DNA of 64,000 nt from Desulforamulus ruminis DSM 2154 (GCF_000215085.1 NC_015589.1:1426001-1490000), one strand, 5' to 3'; numbered from the stretch's first letter, positions 17,886 through 27,560 are shown. Notes: generated by a model from the letters alone, not told the origin. Numbers and translations are program-made.

Positions 17886-18847
17886 GGGGTCAGGCTTGAT
17901 TTATTGACTTATTATAAATCTCACTATACGATAAACCCAAGAAAACAATATTATCAAGGAGTTCATTATGGTCAGGAAACCGAGGGTTCATTATGCAGGA
18001 GCAATCTATCATGTTATTGCCCGGGGAAATAACCGGGAAAATATCTTTTTGGATTGTTGTGATAAAGAGAAATACCTTGAACTTGTGGCAAGATACAAGA
18101 AAAGATATAACTGTGAAATTCTAGCCTATGTGCTCATGGATAACCATTTGCATATACTTATCCGTATTGACCAGACCCCTTTATCGAAAGTGATGCAGGG
18201 GATTCAACAATGCTATACACAATACTTTAATCAGAAATACAAGCATATAGGACATGTTTTTCAACAGAGATACAAGGCATTTTTATGTGATAATGACAGC
18301 TACCTAACAGCGCTTGTTGTTTACATCCATCAAAATCCCATCCGTGCCAAGCTTCCGGAAGGAACCGACTATCTCTGGAGCAGCCACAAAGACTATACCG
18401 CCGGAAATAGCGTATTGGTAGATATTGATTTTATCTTAAACATGCTGCATCCAAACCGAAGAGAGGCCTACAGAAAATACTTCGACCTGTGTAGAGAGAT
18501 TCAGGTTCCACAAGCACCGCCTGAAGTAAGTTTGCCTGATGAAGTCCACATCGGGAGAGAGGAAGACCAAAGGCAATCCAGCACAATGAACAAATTAACT
18601 TGGCAAGAAATTGTTAAAAAGATTATCATTGAAAATAACATAGAAAAAGAAAAGCTTTTAGGTAGATGCCGAGAAAGAAAGATCGTAGCCGCTCGAAATA
18701 TGCTTATTTATGAAGCGATTAATCAGGAAGTATTATCACGAAGAGAGCTAGCGAAGATACTACAAGTGGACCCAGCAAGAATAACCAGAGGCTTTCAGAA
18801 GGTGGAGGAATCAATAAAAAATAAGTCAAAAAATCAAGCCTGACCCC
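17886..18847 (+). mobile_element. RAYT unit copy B, complete, with terminal inverted repeats
   Basis: A 962-bp unit bounded by perfect 14-bp inverted repeats: GGGGTCAGGCTTGA at 17886-17899 and TCAAGCCTGACCCC at 18834-18847. It contains one Y1 transposase gene whose TGA stop (18841-18843) lies inside the right repeat. Copies at 13494, 21211 and 25713 share the left end and the leader up to the gene. The right repeat is also kept in copy A. Confidence 0.85.
17968..18843 (+). CDS. REP-associated tyrosine transposase (RAYT, Y1/IS200-like)
   Basis: Protein of 291 aa. The N-terminal Y1_Tnp domain holds the HUH motif H60-L61-H62 (MDNHLHILI). A catalytic tyrosine is likely in the SYLTALVVYIHQNPIRA segment (Y112 or Y119). 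The C-terminal about 90 residues resemble a DnaA-type helix-turn-helix (GRCRERKIVAARNMLIYEAI ... LSRRELAKIL). RAYTs cut and rejoin single-stranded DNA at REP hairpins. This is the only intact copy of four here and may have supplied the others. Confidence 0.9.
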   Translation: MVRKPRVHYAGAIYHVIARGNNRENIFLDCCDKEKYLELVARYKKRYNCEILAYVLMDNHLHILIRIDQTPLSKVMQGIQQCYTQYFNQKYKHIGHVFQQRYKAFLCDNDSYLTALVVYIHQNPIRAKLPEGTDYLWSSHKDYTAGNSVLVDIDFILNMLHPNRREAYRKYFDLCREIQVPQAPPEVSLPDEVHIGREEDQRQSSTMNKLTWQEIVKKIIIENNIEKEKLLGRCRERKIVAARNMLIYEAINQEVLSRRELAKILQVDPARITRGFQKVEESIKNKSKNQA

Positions 18848-18885
18848 GTGACTGTAAGCTAAATTTCTCCAAGTATTTGAGTAAC

Positions 18886-18928
18886 AAAAAAAGGGCATGA
18901 AGAAACTTACTGTTTCGGTCATCCCCTT
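18886..18928 (-). terminator. Rho-independent terminator of the SDR gene
   Basis: Read on the minus strand, AAGGGGATGACCGAAAC pairs with GTTTCTTCATGCCCTT around the loop AGTAA, with small mismatches, and is followed by seven T. It lies 100 nt past the SDR stop codon. Confidence 0.65.
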
Positions 18929-19028
18929 ATCTTTATGCATCAATAGATTTTCTTTGGTCATTTTAGACTGAAATATTAATCTTTTTTCGTTTCTTCAAGA
19001 TTCCGATTCTCAGGTCGTCCTGATATTC

Positions 19029-19784
19029 TTAAAGCAAATGTCCGCCAGACACTTCAATGTCCTGGGCTGTAACCCAGCCGAAATCATCGGACAATAGGTT
19101 CACAATGACCTTCGCAAGATCTTCGGGCTGGCCGATTCTGCCAAATACAGATTGCTCTGCCAGCGGCTGGATGAATTCAGGATGTTTATTGAATGCTCCA
19201 TCGCCAAAATTGCTGTGCGTAGGACCGGGCGAAACGGCGTTGACCCGAATTCTGCGCGGTGCCAGTTCTTTGGCGATGTAGCGAGTCCAGGATGAGAATG
19301 CTGCTTTTAACGAGCCGTAGGCGGAGTAGCCTGGAAATGATTGGTTCTTGGCTGTGCTCGTGGTATTTACAATGGCTCCGGCATTATCCATGAATCGGAC
19401 GAGGTGTTGGGTCAAAAAAACGGGTCCTTTGAAGTTCGTATTAAGAATCTTGTCGAAGTACTCTTCGCTCATCTCAGTGAACATCATTGGCCCACCAACC
19501 CCGCCATTATTAACTAAGTAATCAAAAGTTGTTCTGTTCCAAATTTCTTGGAGGCTCTTTTTCACTTCCAGAACGAAACCTTCGAATGTTGATGTTTGAG
19601 TTAGATCCAACTTCAGTGCTACAGCCCGAACTCTTTTATTCTTCTCAATTTCCTTAACGACAGCTTCTGCCCTATCCTTATAGGAATTGTAGGTGAGAAT
19701 GACGCCAATTCCGCGCTTGCCAAGCTCAAGCGCGGTCGCTTTTCCAATGCCATTACTTCCACCGGTTACGATTGCAATTTTCAT
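19029..19784 (-). CDS. Short-chain dehydrogenase/reductase
   Basis: Protein of 251 aa, the classical SDR length. It shows the NAD(P)-binding motif TGGSNGIG near the N-terminus, NNGG in place of the usual NNAG, a catalytic YxxxK (YGSLK preceded by YSA) and the PGPTHSNF segment after the active site. A strong GGAGG lies 8 nt before the ATG. It is divergent from an AraC-type regulator, which probably controls it. The substrate cannot be told from sequence. Confidence 0.93.
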   Translation of the reverse strand: MKIAIVTGGSNGIGKATALELGKRGIGVILTYNSYKDRAEAVVKEIEKNKRVRAVALKLDLTQTSTFEGFVLEVKKSLQEIWNRTTFDYLVNNGGVGGPMMFTEMSEEYFDKILNTNFKGPVFLTQHLVRFMDNAGAIVNTTSTAKNQSFPGYSAYGSLKAAFSSWTRYIAKELAPRRIRVNAVSPGPTHSNFGDGAFNKHPEFIQPLAEQSVFGRIGQPEDLAKVIVNLLSDDFGWVTAQDIEVSGGHLL

Positions 19785-19994
19785 AAGATCCTCCTTTTTG
19801 TTGTTCGGTCTGGGTTCTATTTTAGTCGTTTCTGCTGAAATAACCTAGATCCAATAGTGCTTTTTAATTGCCTAAAACCACCAACAATGCTTTCAAAACA
19901 CCCGTATTATCCGCTGTAATTATTATAGAAAGAGCCTAAAAATGCCGGATGGTTTCAGAGTTGGGTTGGGGAATAGGAAGCCGTGTGATAGAAT

Positions 19995-20888
19995 ATGTAT
20001 ATGAATAAAGTTTTAGATGAAGTTATCGATCTCATGAAAAAGGCAGGCACTCGACCAATCGAAACCGGAGTACCGGGGCTAAGCATGATCAAGGGAGACA
20101 TTCCCGCCCATCAACTCGCAGCGTTCTACAAGCCGATGATTGGTTTTACGGTTCAAGGAACAAAGATTCTTTCAATTGGGGAGCGCAGTACTACCCTGAA
20201 AGGTCCGTCATATCACGTGTTGCCGGTACATGTTCCCGCAACGGCGCGTGTACATTCGGACCGTGATGGCCGTCCCTATATGGCCCTCGGTCTTGAGTTG
20301 AATCAGAATGTTCTTCAGAGCTTATTAAGAGATCTTCCTGAAGATCTAATACCAACTGCTTCTGAACCTTTCGCAGCTTGTGAAATAGACATGGAATTTT
20401 TGGAGGCCTGGCTGCGCTTATTGCGATTAATGAAAGCACCAAGAGATATTCCAGCTCTTGCACCAGCTTATGAACGCGAAATCCTTTATCGCGTTCTGAT
20501 GGGACCACAGGGATGGTATCTGAGGCAACTTGGTTTGCGGGAAAGTAATTTCTCTAGGATTTCTCAGACTGTAAAATGGCTACGCGATAACTATACGAGG
20601 CCAATAGGCATCGGTGAGATGGCATCAAAATCTGGTATGGCTATAAATACCTTTCATCGTCAGTTTAAACGGGCAACGGGTCTAAGTCCGATTCAATTTC
20701 AAAAGCAATTAAGGCTTTTGGAGGCTAGAAACCTCATTGCCTTTGAGGGCTATGCAGTAGCCAGTGCCGCGTATCAAGTTGGCTATCAGAGCCCCTCACA
20801 ATTTAATCGGGAGTACTCCCGATTCTTCGGTTCACCTCCGGCTCGGGACACTGAGAAACTAAGACGAATCGAAAGTGCGAGGGATTAG
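19995..20888 (+). CDS. AraC-family transcriptional regulator
   Basis: Protein of 297 aa. The N-terminal half matches the AraC_N cupin-like domain (GFTVQGTKILSIGERS); the C-terminal about 100 residues contain two helix-turn-helix units (IGEMASKSGMAINTFHRQFK and VASAAYQVGYQSPSQFNREY). It is divergent from the SDR gene, an arrangement typical for a regulator and its target in aldehyde or xenobiotic responses. Starts at 19995 and 20001 are both possible; no strong ribosome-binding site distinguishes them. Confidence 0.92.
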   Translation: MYMNKVLDEVIDLMKKAGTRPIETGVPGLSMIKGDIPAHQLAAFYKPMIGFTVQGTKILSIGERSTTLKGPSYHVLPVHVPATARVHSDRDGRPYMALGLELNQNVLQSLLRDLPEDLIPTASEPFAACEIDMEFLEAWLRLLRLMKAPRDIPALAPAYEREILYRVLMGPQGWYLRQLGLRESNFSRISQTVKWLRDNYTRPIGIGEMASKSGMAINTFHRQFKRATGLSPIQFQKQLRLLEARNLIAFEGYAVASAAYQVGYQSPSQFNREYSRFFGSPPARDTEKLRRIESARD

Positions 20889-20960
20889 CTAGTCGCTTCT
20901 ATCAAAGTAGGGGAATCAATAAAGAGAATAGCGCGCCTGGCGACGGCGGCAGATGAGATA

Positions 20961-21191
20961 TTGCCGATGAGAGATATCCGTATACAGCAAAATCCGGACT
21001 ATTTGATCACAATCACCTTGTCCAGAGTGATTTTCGGCCTAGATGGCGTAAAAACAATTGGTACGGATGTTATTGAAAAGTCCTCTGCTCTCGATTTGGC
21101 CTATTTGCAGGAGTTTTACAGGAAGATCAATGAGTCGGGGGGTTCCCAACCAAGCTGGAGGATTGAGAAATATTATGGAAAGAAAACCTAA
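20961..21191 (+). CDS. Small protein of unknown function, possible gene fragment
   Basis: A frame open from just after the AraC stop gives 76 aa from the first ATG. The peptide has a predicted helical pattern with a segment VIEKSSALDLAYLQEFYRKI that loosely recalls C-terminal parts of phage tail-assembly proteins; this is only a resemblance. There is no convincing ribosome-binding site. It is most likely a remnant of a longer gene, lying between the AraC gene and a RAYT copy. Confidence 0.3.
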   Translation: MPMRDIRIQQNPDYLITITLSRVIFGLDGVKTIGTDVIEKSSALDLAYLQEFYRKINESGGSQPSWRIEKYYGKKT

Positions 21192-21210
21192 GTCCGACCT
21201 GCCGGGTTAT

Positions 21211-21805
21211 GGGGTCTGGCTTGACTTATGACTTGTTGTAAATCTCACTATACAATAAACCCAAGAAAACAATATTATCGAGGAGACCATTATGGCCAGG
21301 AAACCGAGGGTTCATTATGCAGGAGCAATCTATCATGTTATTGCCCGGGGGAATAATCGGGAAAACATCTTTCTGGATTGTTGTGATAAAGAGAAATACC
21401 TTGAACTTGTGGCAAGATACAAGAAAAGATAGTGAAATTCTAGCCTATGTGCTCATGGATAACCATTTGCATATACTTATCCGTATTGACCAGACCCCTT
21501 TATCCAAGGTGATGCCGTACCAAGCTTCGGAACCGGCTACCCCTGGAGCAGCCACAAGGACTATGCAGCCGGAAATAGCGTGTTGGTAAATATTGATTTT
21601 ATCTTAAACATGCTGCATCCAAACCGAAGAGAGGCGTACAGAAAATACTTTCGACCTGTGTAAAGAGATCCAGGTTCCACAAGCACCGCTTGAAGTAAGT
21701 TTGCCTGACGAAGTCCATATTGGCAGAGGGTCACTAAAAGGAAATCTATACAATGAACTATAGAATAGCTGCTTGGCAAAATGAAAATGGAAAAGAACAA
21801 ACTGG
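21211..21805 (+). pseudogene. RAYT unit copy C, internally deleted
   Basis: Left end at 21211-21224 (one base different from copy B) and the same 5' leader; the transposase start is at 21293. A 5-bp loss near 21431 breaks the frame, and a large internal deletion at about 21514 removes the segment with the catalytic tyrosine, joining GGTGATG to CCGTACCAAGC. A further indel lies at about 21648. Homology fades at about 21800 and no right inverted repeat is visible. Non-functional. Confidence 0.85.
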
Positions 21806-21954
21806 TATGCTTGCTTAAACACACCTTACCAAATGATATTTTAAATATATAACTGAAGCAGAATGACAAATTTGTATCATTCTGTGACTTTACTTTTACT
21901 GCTTCCTCGATTAAAATTTAATAAAATTAAATTATGCAAAAGCTGTGAAAGGAA

Positions 21955-22194
21955 GAAGTAGGTCAGTTTTAGTCATTCAGAGAGCATCCGGTTGGTGAGA
22001 GGCTGCAGACACACTGATTCGAATACATCCTGGAGCCGCCGCCTGAATTGATAGTAGGGTTTGACGGGTACGCCCGATACAGCGTGGGAGTGTGTTTGCA
22101 CTTGTTGAGGGGAATTCTGTGAGGAATTTCCGAGTCAGAGGTGGTACCGCAATTTTTGCCCTCTGTTCCAATTGGAGCAGAGGGTATTTTTATT
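21955..22194 (+). promoter_or_regulatory. T-box riboswitch for tyrosine (tyrS leader)
   Basis: Stem I features (AGAGAG and GGTTGGTGAGAGGCTGC) lie at about 21980-22009. The specifier position shows TAC (22024-22026), a Tyr codon. The T-box sequence AGGTGGTACCGC is at 22139-22150. A terminator follows: CCCTCTG (22159-22165) pairs with CAGAGGG (22178-22184), then a T-run. Uncharged tRNA-Tyr should stabilise the antiterminator and switch on tyrS. Confidence 0.92.
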
Positions 22195-22223
22195 ATTAAA
22201 TATTTGACAAAGGAGTCGTTATA

Positions 22224-23447
22224 ATGAAAATTTATGATGAACTGGTAGCCCGTGGACTGATTGCCCAGGTTACCGACGAAGAAGAAATTAAAGAACTTAT
22301 TAATAGCGGGAAAGCAACATTTTATATTGGATTCGATCCAACTGCGGATTCTTTGCATGTTGGTCATTTTATGGCATTATGCCTTATGAAGCGTTTACAA
22401 ATGGCAGGAAACAAACCGGTAGTTCTCTTAGGCGGTGGTACCGGATATATTGGTGATCCATCGGGGCGTACTGATTTGCGTTCCATGATGACACCTGAAA
22501 CAATCCAGCATAACTGCGATTGCTTTAAGAAGCAGATGGAAAGATTCATTGAGTTCGGCGATGACAAGGCAATCCTGGTTAACAATGCAGACTGGCTCTT
22601 AAAGCTGAATTACATTGAATTGCTCCGTGATGTAGGGGCCCATTTTTCTGTAAATAATATGCTGCGCGCAGAATGTTATAAGCAGAGAATGGAAAAGGGT
22701 CTTTCCTTCCTGGAATTAAATTATATGATTATGCAGTCCTACGATTTTTATTATCTATTTCAGAATTACGGATGCAATATGCAATTTGGTGGCGATGACC
22801 AGTGGTCTAATATGTTGGGTGGTACGGAACTGATTCGTCGTAAGTTGGGCAAAAATGCCTACGCCATGACCATTACACTACTAATGAATTCCCAAGGCAA
22901 TAAGATGGGAAAGACTGCAAAGGGTGCTGTTTGGCTTGACCCCAGTAAAACCTCACCTTTTGAATTCTTCCAGTATTGGCGTAATATTGGAGATGCTGAT
23001 GTTCTTAAGTGCATACGTATGCTAACCTTCCTTCCCCTTGAACAGATTGATACAATGGATAAATGGGAAGGAAGCCAGCTAAACGATGCCAAGGAAATTC
23101 TAGCGTATGAACTGACGAAGCTGGTTCACGGTGATGAAGAAGCAAAAAAGGCAAAGAAGGCTTCTCACGCTCTCTTTGCAGATGGCACGGATGACTCCCA
23201 TATGCCAACTACTGAAATAACAGCAGAGCATTTGAGGGATGGAGTTATCGGTATTTTGGATTTGATGGTGGCTTGTGGTATAACTTCTTCTAAGAGTGAA
23301 GCAAGACGTCTGATTCAGCAGGGTGGCTTATTTATTGATGATGTTAAAGTTGAATCCATTGATTGTAATATTACTTCAGAACAATTGAAAAACGGTGTCA
23401 AGATACGTAAAGGGAAGAAAACTTATCATAAGGCTTTGTTGAAGTAA
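22224..23447 (+). CDS. tyrS: Tyrosyl-tRNA synthetase
   Basis: Protein of 407 aa, class I synthetase. It has the HIGH-type motif as HVGH (SLHVGHFMAL), the KMSKS-type motif as KMGKT, and a C-terminal S4 RNA-binding domain (SKSEARRLIQQGGLFIDD). It attaches tyrosine to tRNA-Tyr in the cytoplasm. AAAGGAG lies 9 nt before the ATG. Expression is predicted to be controlled by the T-box just upstream. Confidence 0.98.
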   Translation: MKIYDELVARGLIAQVTDEEEIKELINSGKATFYIGFDPTADSLHVGHFMALCLMKRLQMAGNKPVVLLGGGTGYIGDPSGRTDLRSMMTPETIQHNCDCFKKQMERFIEFGDDKAILVNNADWLLKLNYIELLRDVGAHFSVNNMLRAECYKQRMEKGLSFLELNYMIMQSYDFYYLFQNYGCNMQFGGDDQWSNMLGGTELIRRKLGKNAYAMTITLLMNSQGNKMGKTAKGAVWLDPSKTSPFEFFQYWRNIGDADVLKCIRMLTFLPLEQIDTMDKWEGSQLNDAKEILAYELTKLVHGDEEAKKAKKASHALFADGTDDSHMPTTEITAEHLRDGVIGILDLMVACGITSSKSEARRLIQQGGLFIDDVKVESIDCNITSEQLKNGVKIRKGKKTYHKALLK

Positions 23448-23590
23448 AGGATAAATTAATAACTTCCCACCATAGATTATTTCCAGCAAGCCCTCATCAG
23501 TCAAGCCGCATCTTTTTTAGATCTTCAAGGCACGTGGAAGTTTGTTATCTTTTGTCTAAACAATCAGCAGATAATCAGGTGAATTAAAAA

Positions 23591-24106
23591 ATGGAAATAA
23601 AAGAAGCCATCGAACAATGTGAAAAATCCGGTTTGGAAGGAATTGAATTAATCGAATATGCACAAAGGCTTGTCAATTCAAATATGAAATACTCGTATAC
23701 GAATTCATTTGATTTTCCGCTGAGAGCCTTTCAAAAAGGTCGTGGCTACTGCTGGCAGCAGGCAAGTGCTTTGAATTACATTCTGAGGAAATTAGGTTTT
23801 GAAAGCAAATTGGTATATTCGACCAAAAATATTATTCCTGAGGGAGAATATAATGGGGTCATTGTGAAGGAACATATTTCAGGTCACGTTTGGTGCAAGG
23901 TTCATTATGGGGGAATGGAAAAGGACGTTTGTCCCCGCAACGTCAATAACCGGTTTGGAAAAGTTCATTTTAAAACTGTATCGAAAGTAAGAAGTTGGAA
24001 CATATTTATTTGCTTTTTCTCATATTGGGGGTCCGCAGCAGTGAATTCTAAGAGATTTAAAGAATTAAAAAAGATAAAAAAGTTTATGATTAATGCGAAA
24101 GAGTAA
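23591..24106 (+). CDS. Transglutaminase-like cysteine protease-fold protein
   Basis: Protein of 171 aa. C54 (GRGYCWQQAS), H99 (GHVWCK) and D112 (EKDVCP) form the Cys-His-Asp triad expected of the transglutaminase-like superfamily. There is no signal peptide, so it is probably cytosolic. The substrate is unknown. It stands alone between tyrS and an IS110 element. Confidence 0.75.
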   Translation: MEIKEAIEQCEKSGLEGIELIEYAQRLVNSNMKYSYTNSFDFPLRAFQKGRGYCWQQASALNYILRKLGFESKLVYSTKNIIPEGEYNGVIVKEHISGHVWCKVHYGGMEKDVCPRNVNNRFGKVHFKTVSKVRSWNIFICFFSYWGSAAVNSKRFKELKKIKKFMINAKE

Positions 24107-24159
24107 ATTTTAAGCTTTCAATCGCATACCGGGCACTGTGCCGTACTTCCCTGCTAGGG

Positions 24160-24380
24160 TTGTGGGGTCTACCATGGAAATTGGTAGCGACACCCATAAA
24201 AAGATGATAAACTGACAACAGACGAGGGTGTGGCTCGTGGGGTTAGTTGCTCATGAAAATGAGTTAACTCGGCTCTGAAATGCCGCCCTCGTTTTGTTGT
24301 TATCCATGACATTTACCGGGATGATGCCGTCCTGCGGGAAGTGGCTCTGTTAGTAGACGTGATGTTGGATAACAACAGGG
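24160..24380 (+). ncRNA. Candidate bridge RNA of an IS110 element
   Basis: The noncoding stretch before the IS110 transposase folds into three successive stem-loops. SL1: GGGT-CTACC (24165-24173) with GGTAG and ACCC (24183-24195). SL2: ACAACA and ACGAGGG (24215-24228) with CCCTCGT and TGTTGT (24286-24300), enclosing an internal loop (24229-24241 and 24269-24285) capped by CTCAT-GAAA-ATGAG. SL3: TTATCCA (24300-24306) with TGGATAA (24366-24372) around a large loop. A 5' stem followed by a target-binding and a donor-binding loop is the known layout of IS110 bridge RNAs. No covariation test was possible. Confidence 0.6.
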
Positions 24381-24406
24381 TGGCGCCATAAAGGGAGGGG
24401 TTGTAT

Positions 24407-25697
24407 ATGCAACAACAGCACCTGTTAGTCGGCGTGGATGTAGGGTGCCGCAAGCATCACGTCGCCATTGGTGGACCGGGCGGGATCACAGAACAATTTG
24501 AAATCACACATGACGCTCGCGGCTTTGCGTATTTCTTTGGGCGTGTTAGTGAACAGGCACGACGCCAACGCTTGCCGGTTGTCGTCGGTATGGAAGGCAC
24601 TAACGGCTATGCCCGGCCCTTAGATCAACTTGTTAAAGACAAAGGGTATACCCTCTTGAATGTCAACAACTTAAAATTAGCGCGGTTTAAAGAAATATTT
24701 GCGTCTCCGGCCAAAACGGACAGTATTGATGCACAACAGATGGTCACGCTTATGATGATGGCTCCCTTTATGGAGCAGGTCAAAGAATCCCTGCAACCCG
24801 TATTGACCGTCAGCGAGATCGAACAGCAGCTCAAACGGCTCAGTCGCCGCCGCAGACAATTAGTACAGGAGAAAGTCAATGTGCAAAACCGCATGCAAGT
24901 GGACCTTCAATCTGTGTGCCCAGGATTTCTTGATATCATTCATAAAGTGGATGCGCTCTATGTATTGCGCTTCCTCAGCTTTCGTTCCGATCTACGCCAG
25001 CTAGCCAGACTGAGGCCGGCCACCATCCGAAGCATTCCCGGCATAGGCGTGACCAAAGCGGCGTGTTGGCACGATGGCAGTCCAGCGCCGTCTTTGGATC
25101 GGAAATTGCCTGGGTGGGACCGATGATTATAGAAGACGCCAAACGCTTGCTGCAACTAAAGGAAGCAATTGATTCGCTGGAAGCCCAACTGGAGGCTTTG
25201 GTTAAACAGTCTTTACTAGCAAGAATCCTTGACAGCATCCCGGGGTTCGGGACGATCAGCGCAGCGGAGGTCAGTGGCGAAATTGGGACGATGACACGAT
25301 TTGCGTCAGAAGCCAGTCTAGCTATCTATTTAGGGATGGCTCCGCTTGACAACAGCTCCGGCAAGCATAAGGGAACGAAATCGCCGCAACAAATTAATAA
25401 ACGGGCTAAGGCAGCCATGATGGTAGGCATGGGGCATCATATCCGCAAAGTAGCTGAATCAAAAGCATATTATGAAAAGAAACGGACCGAAGGAAAAAGC
25501 ACAATCAGGCCTTGCGTTCGTTAGGTAGACACATTACCCGTGTCTTTTGGAGCATGGTAAAAAACAACCGTCTATACGAAGAAAAAAACAATCTCCTGTT
25601 ACATAATTTTATGGTAGCTAGGGAGAATGGGATGTCGTTTCAACTGCCTAACTTCCAATATTTTACTGAATTGGCTCTGGCAGATAAAATCTCTTGA
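24407..25697 (+). pseudogene. IS110-family transposase, two frameshifts
   Basis: The N-terminal DEDD RuvC-like domain (VGVDVGCRKHHVAIGG) is open from the ATG at 24407 (AGGGAGG upstream) to about 25060, where a frameshift moves the frame. The C-terminal transposase_20 domain (SIPGFGTISAAEV ... ASEASLAIYLGMAP) runs in the next frame to about 25500. A second frameshift leads into the last 50 residues (LGRHITRVFWSMVKNNRLYEEK). Joined, they make a protein of about 430 aa, normal for the family. As read, it is inactive unless the shifts are sequencing errors. Confidence 0.88.
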
Positions 25698-25712
25698 CAA
25701 ATCGAGCGGGAT

Positions 25713-25987
25713 GTTCAGGCCTGACTTATTGACTTGTTTTAAATGTCATTATACAATAAACCCCAAAAAACAATATTATCAAAGACCATTATGGCCAGGA
25801 AGCCGAGGGTTCATTATGCAAGGCAATCTATCATGTTATTGCCCGGGGAAATAACCGGGAAAATATCTTTCTGGATTGTTGTGATAAAGAGAAATACCTT
25901 AAACTTGTGGCAAGATACAAGAAAAGATATAATTGTGAAATTTTAGCCTATGTGCTCATGGATAACCATTTACATATACTTATCCGT
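25713..25987 (+). pseudogene. RAYT unit copy D, 5' fragment
   Basis: Only the left end, the leader and about the first 65 codons remain. Homology to copy B begins near 25714 (TTCAGGC), the gene start is at 25791, a deletion in the AGGAGC segment breaks the frame, and the match stops at about 25987 just after the His-x-His motif (HLHILI). It directly abuts the IS110 remnant on the left and the C45 peptidase gene on the right. Confidence 0.82.
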
Positions 25988-26013
25988 TCGGTGCTGAACA
26001 ACAAACCTGTGGA

Positions 26014-27021
26014 TTAGTTGAATTTCATCCGGTTATCTTCTTTAAAACATTTCCTTGCGGGATTCCCCTCTACGCGCCAAATCTGCTTTCGCTTGAGGTC
26101 GTAAACAACAGACCAGACAGTATCGGCGTTTTGTTTGCGGTCATATTGACACATGAATCCGTATTTACCGGATAGTACTTCCTGTGCAAAAGCTACGCTA
26201 TAACCACTTTTATGTTGTCTAAGTGCGGCACAAGCATTTAGATAGCGATCCTCCGAGCGCCAGTCGTCGATCTCTGGATTACGGTAAGATCGCATTTTTT
26301 CAGAATTGAAATTATTGGCTGTCGCGACAAACTTCTCCCCAACGCATGGTCGGATGATTTCAATTTCCCTGGGGTTGCATTCTGCCACAGCGATTTCGCC
26401 GCTTTTGTCTGCAATGGTTAGCGTCTGTGCAGATGCGATGGGAAGCCTGTGCAGTTGCTCTATAGCTTCAGCGGTTGTTTTGCATTTCTCCAAAAGATAC
26501 CGCAGCAACATACCGGCGTTGAATCCCGGCTTTCGCAACTTAGGATAGACAAAAGTCAGCCCGACTGCAAGACCGTGCTGGTTGACACCGTCTTCCATCT
26601 GCACAAAGGCGGTTGTGTTTCCATTGAATGAATAACCGTTTTGGAGACGATATAGACAATTCATGTAGAGTTTTTCAAGGCTTACAAGAAAATCGCTGTT
26701 CCTTGCAAAAACGATTTCCTCCCCCGAGCTGAAAGCAAAGCAGGTGCATTTGTTGTCGAATTCAAAACAGTACATGCAAAACAGCAGTGTCTGAATGATT
26801 TGCAGAGGCACTTCATTACCGTCCGCAATCCCTTGAATTTCATCGAGAACCTTGGGAAAATAGGTTTGATATTCTTTGACGCATTCTCTGGCGAAGGCAT
26901 ATTTATCCTCTGTTAGGGCAAAGGTAGGGCAATGGTTCAGATGTTTCCCGTTTTTGAGCAGCATACGCCCCCATTTGTATCCAACCTCATAATGAGTCCC
27001 GGTAAATCTTCCATGATACAT
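26014..27021 (-). CDS. C45-family / acyl-CoA:6-APA acyltransferase-like NTN hydrolase
   Basis: Protein of 335 aa resembling the C45 peptidase / penicillin acyltransferase-like family. The likely nucleophile is C92 in NKCTCFAF, exposed if the proenzyme cleaves itself before this Cys. Later family features are FARNSDF, GVNQHGLAVGLTF and the C-terminal VWSVVYDL segment. Family members hydrolyse or transfer acyl amides; the substrate here is unknown. GGAGAG lies 8 nt before the ATG. No signal peptide is seen. It ends next to the RAYT fragment. Confidence 0.8.
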   Translation of the reverse strand: MYHGRFTGTHYEVGYKWGRMLLKNGKHLNHCPTFALTEDKYAFARECVKEYQTYFPKVLDEIQGIADGNEVPLQIIQTLLFCMYCFEFDNKCTCFAFSSGEEIVFARNSDFLVSLEKLYMNCLYRLQNGYSFNGNTTAFVQMEDGVNQHGLAVGLTFVYPKLRKPGFNAGMLLRYLLEKCKTTAEAIEQLHRLPIASAQTLTIADKSGEIAVAECNPREIEIIRPCVGEKFVATANNFNSEKMRSYRNPEIDDWRSEDRYLNACAALRQHKSGYSVAFAQEVLSGKYGFMCQYDRKQNADTVWSVVYDLKRKQIWRVEGNPARKCFKEDNRMKFN

Positions 27022-27560
27022 TTTTTAACTCTCCATTCGTTGTATTGAGAGTTGACGTCATCTCTTGAATCAAGCGTAGTCGAATAAAAATTTCATGTCA
27101 AGAACTATATTAATTTCAAAAGATCACAACAATTTATGGGAGACTTTCGTTTGACATATGGTGTAATAACAAAGTAAAATAACCTGTTGTGGTAATTTAT
27201 GGAGATTAAATGAAGTATAGAGAAAAAAGCTAAGAGGAATTGATAAGAGGGAAATATTACTTGGTGATAAAATCAAAATAATTTTTGTCATATCTGTCTA
27301 AAGCCAAAGAAAAAAGTAAATATGTTATAAATGGGTATTGCCTAAGGTGAAGGGTAGGAACATCTCGGAGAATCAATAAAGAGTAGCTATTGGTATGTAT
27401 ATTGGCACAATAAAAAATATTCTCGACTGGCCACTTATTTTAGAACAGTGTTAGGCATTGATAGGCGAATCTCAGCCTCCTCTTTTAGAGGCAAACCGAG
27501 TGCGCAGTATTGTTGCAGAAGATTTTTGGTTTAATGAAAAAATCAGATTGGAGGTAAAGC
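27022..27560. other. Gene-free stretch with a REP-like remnant
   Basis: No gene is supported. Positions 27137-27156 (GGGAGACTTTCGTTTGACA) match the REP-like palindrome family also seen at 14394, 29537 and 48676. AT-rich sequence around 27170-27330 has no long frame. GAGGCAAACC at 27499-27508 also occurs at 37353, suggesting a shared decayed repeat. Confidence 0.4.

Noticed and set aside
24107-24160. Precise left boundary of the IS110 element
   Set aside because: IS110 elements lack terminal inverted repeats and target duplications, so the end cannot be placed without an empty-site comparison.
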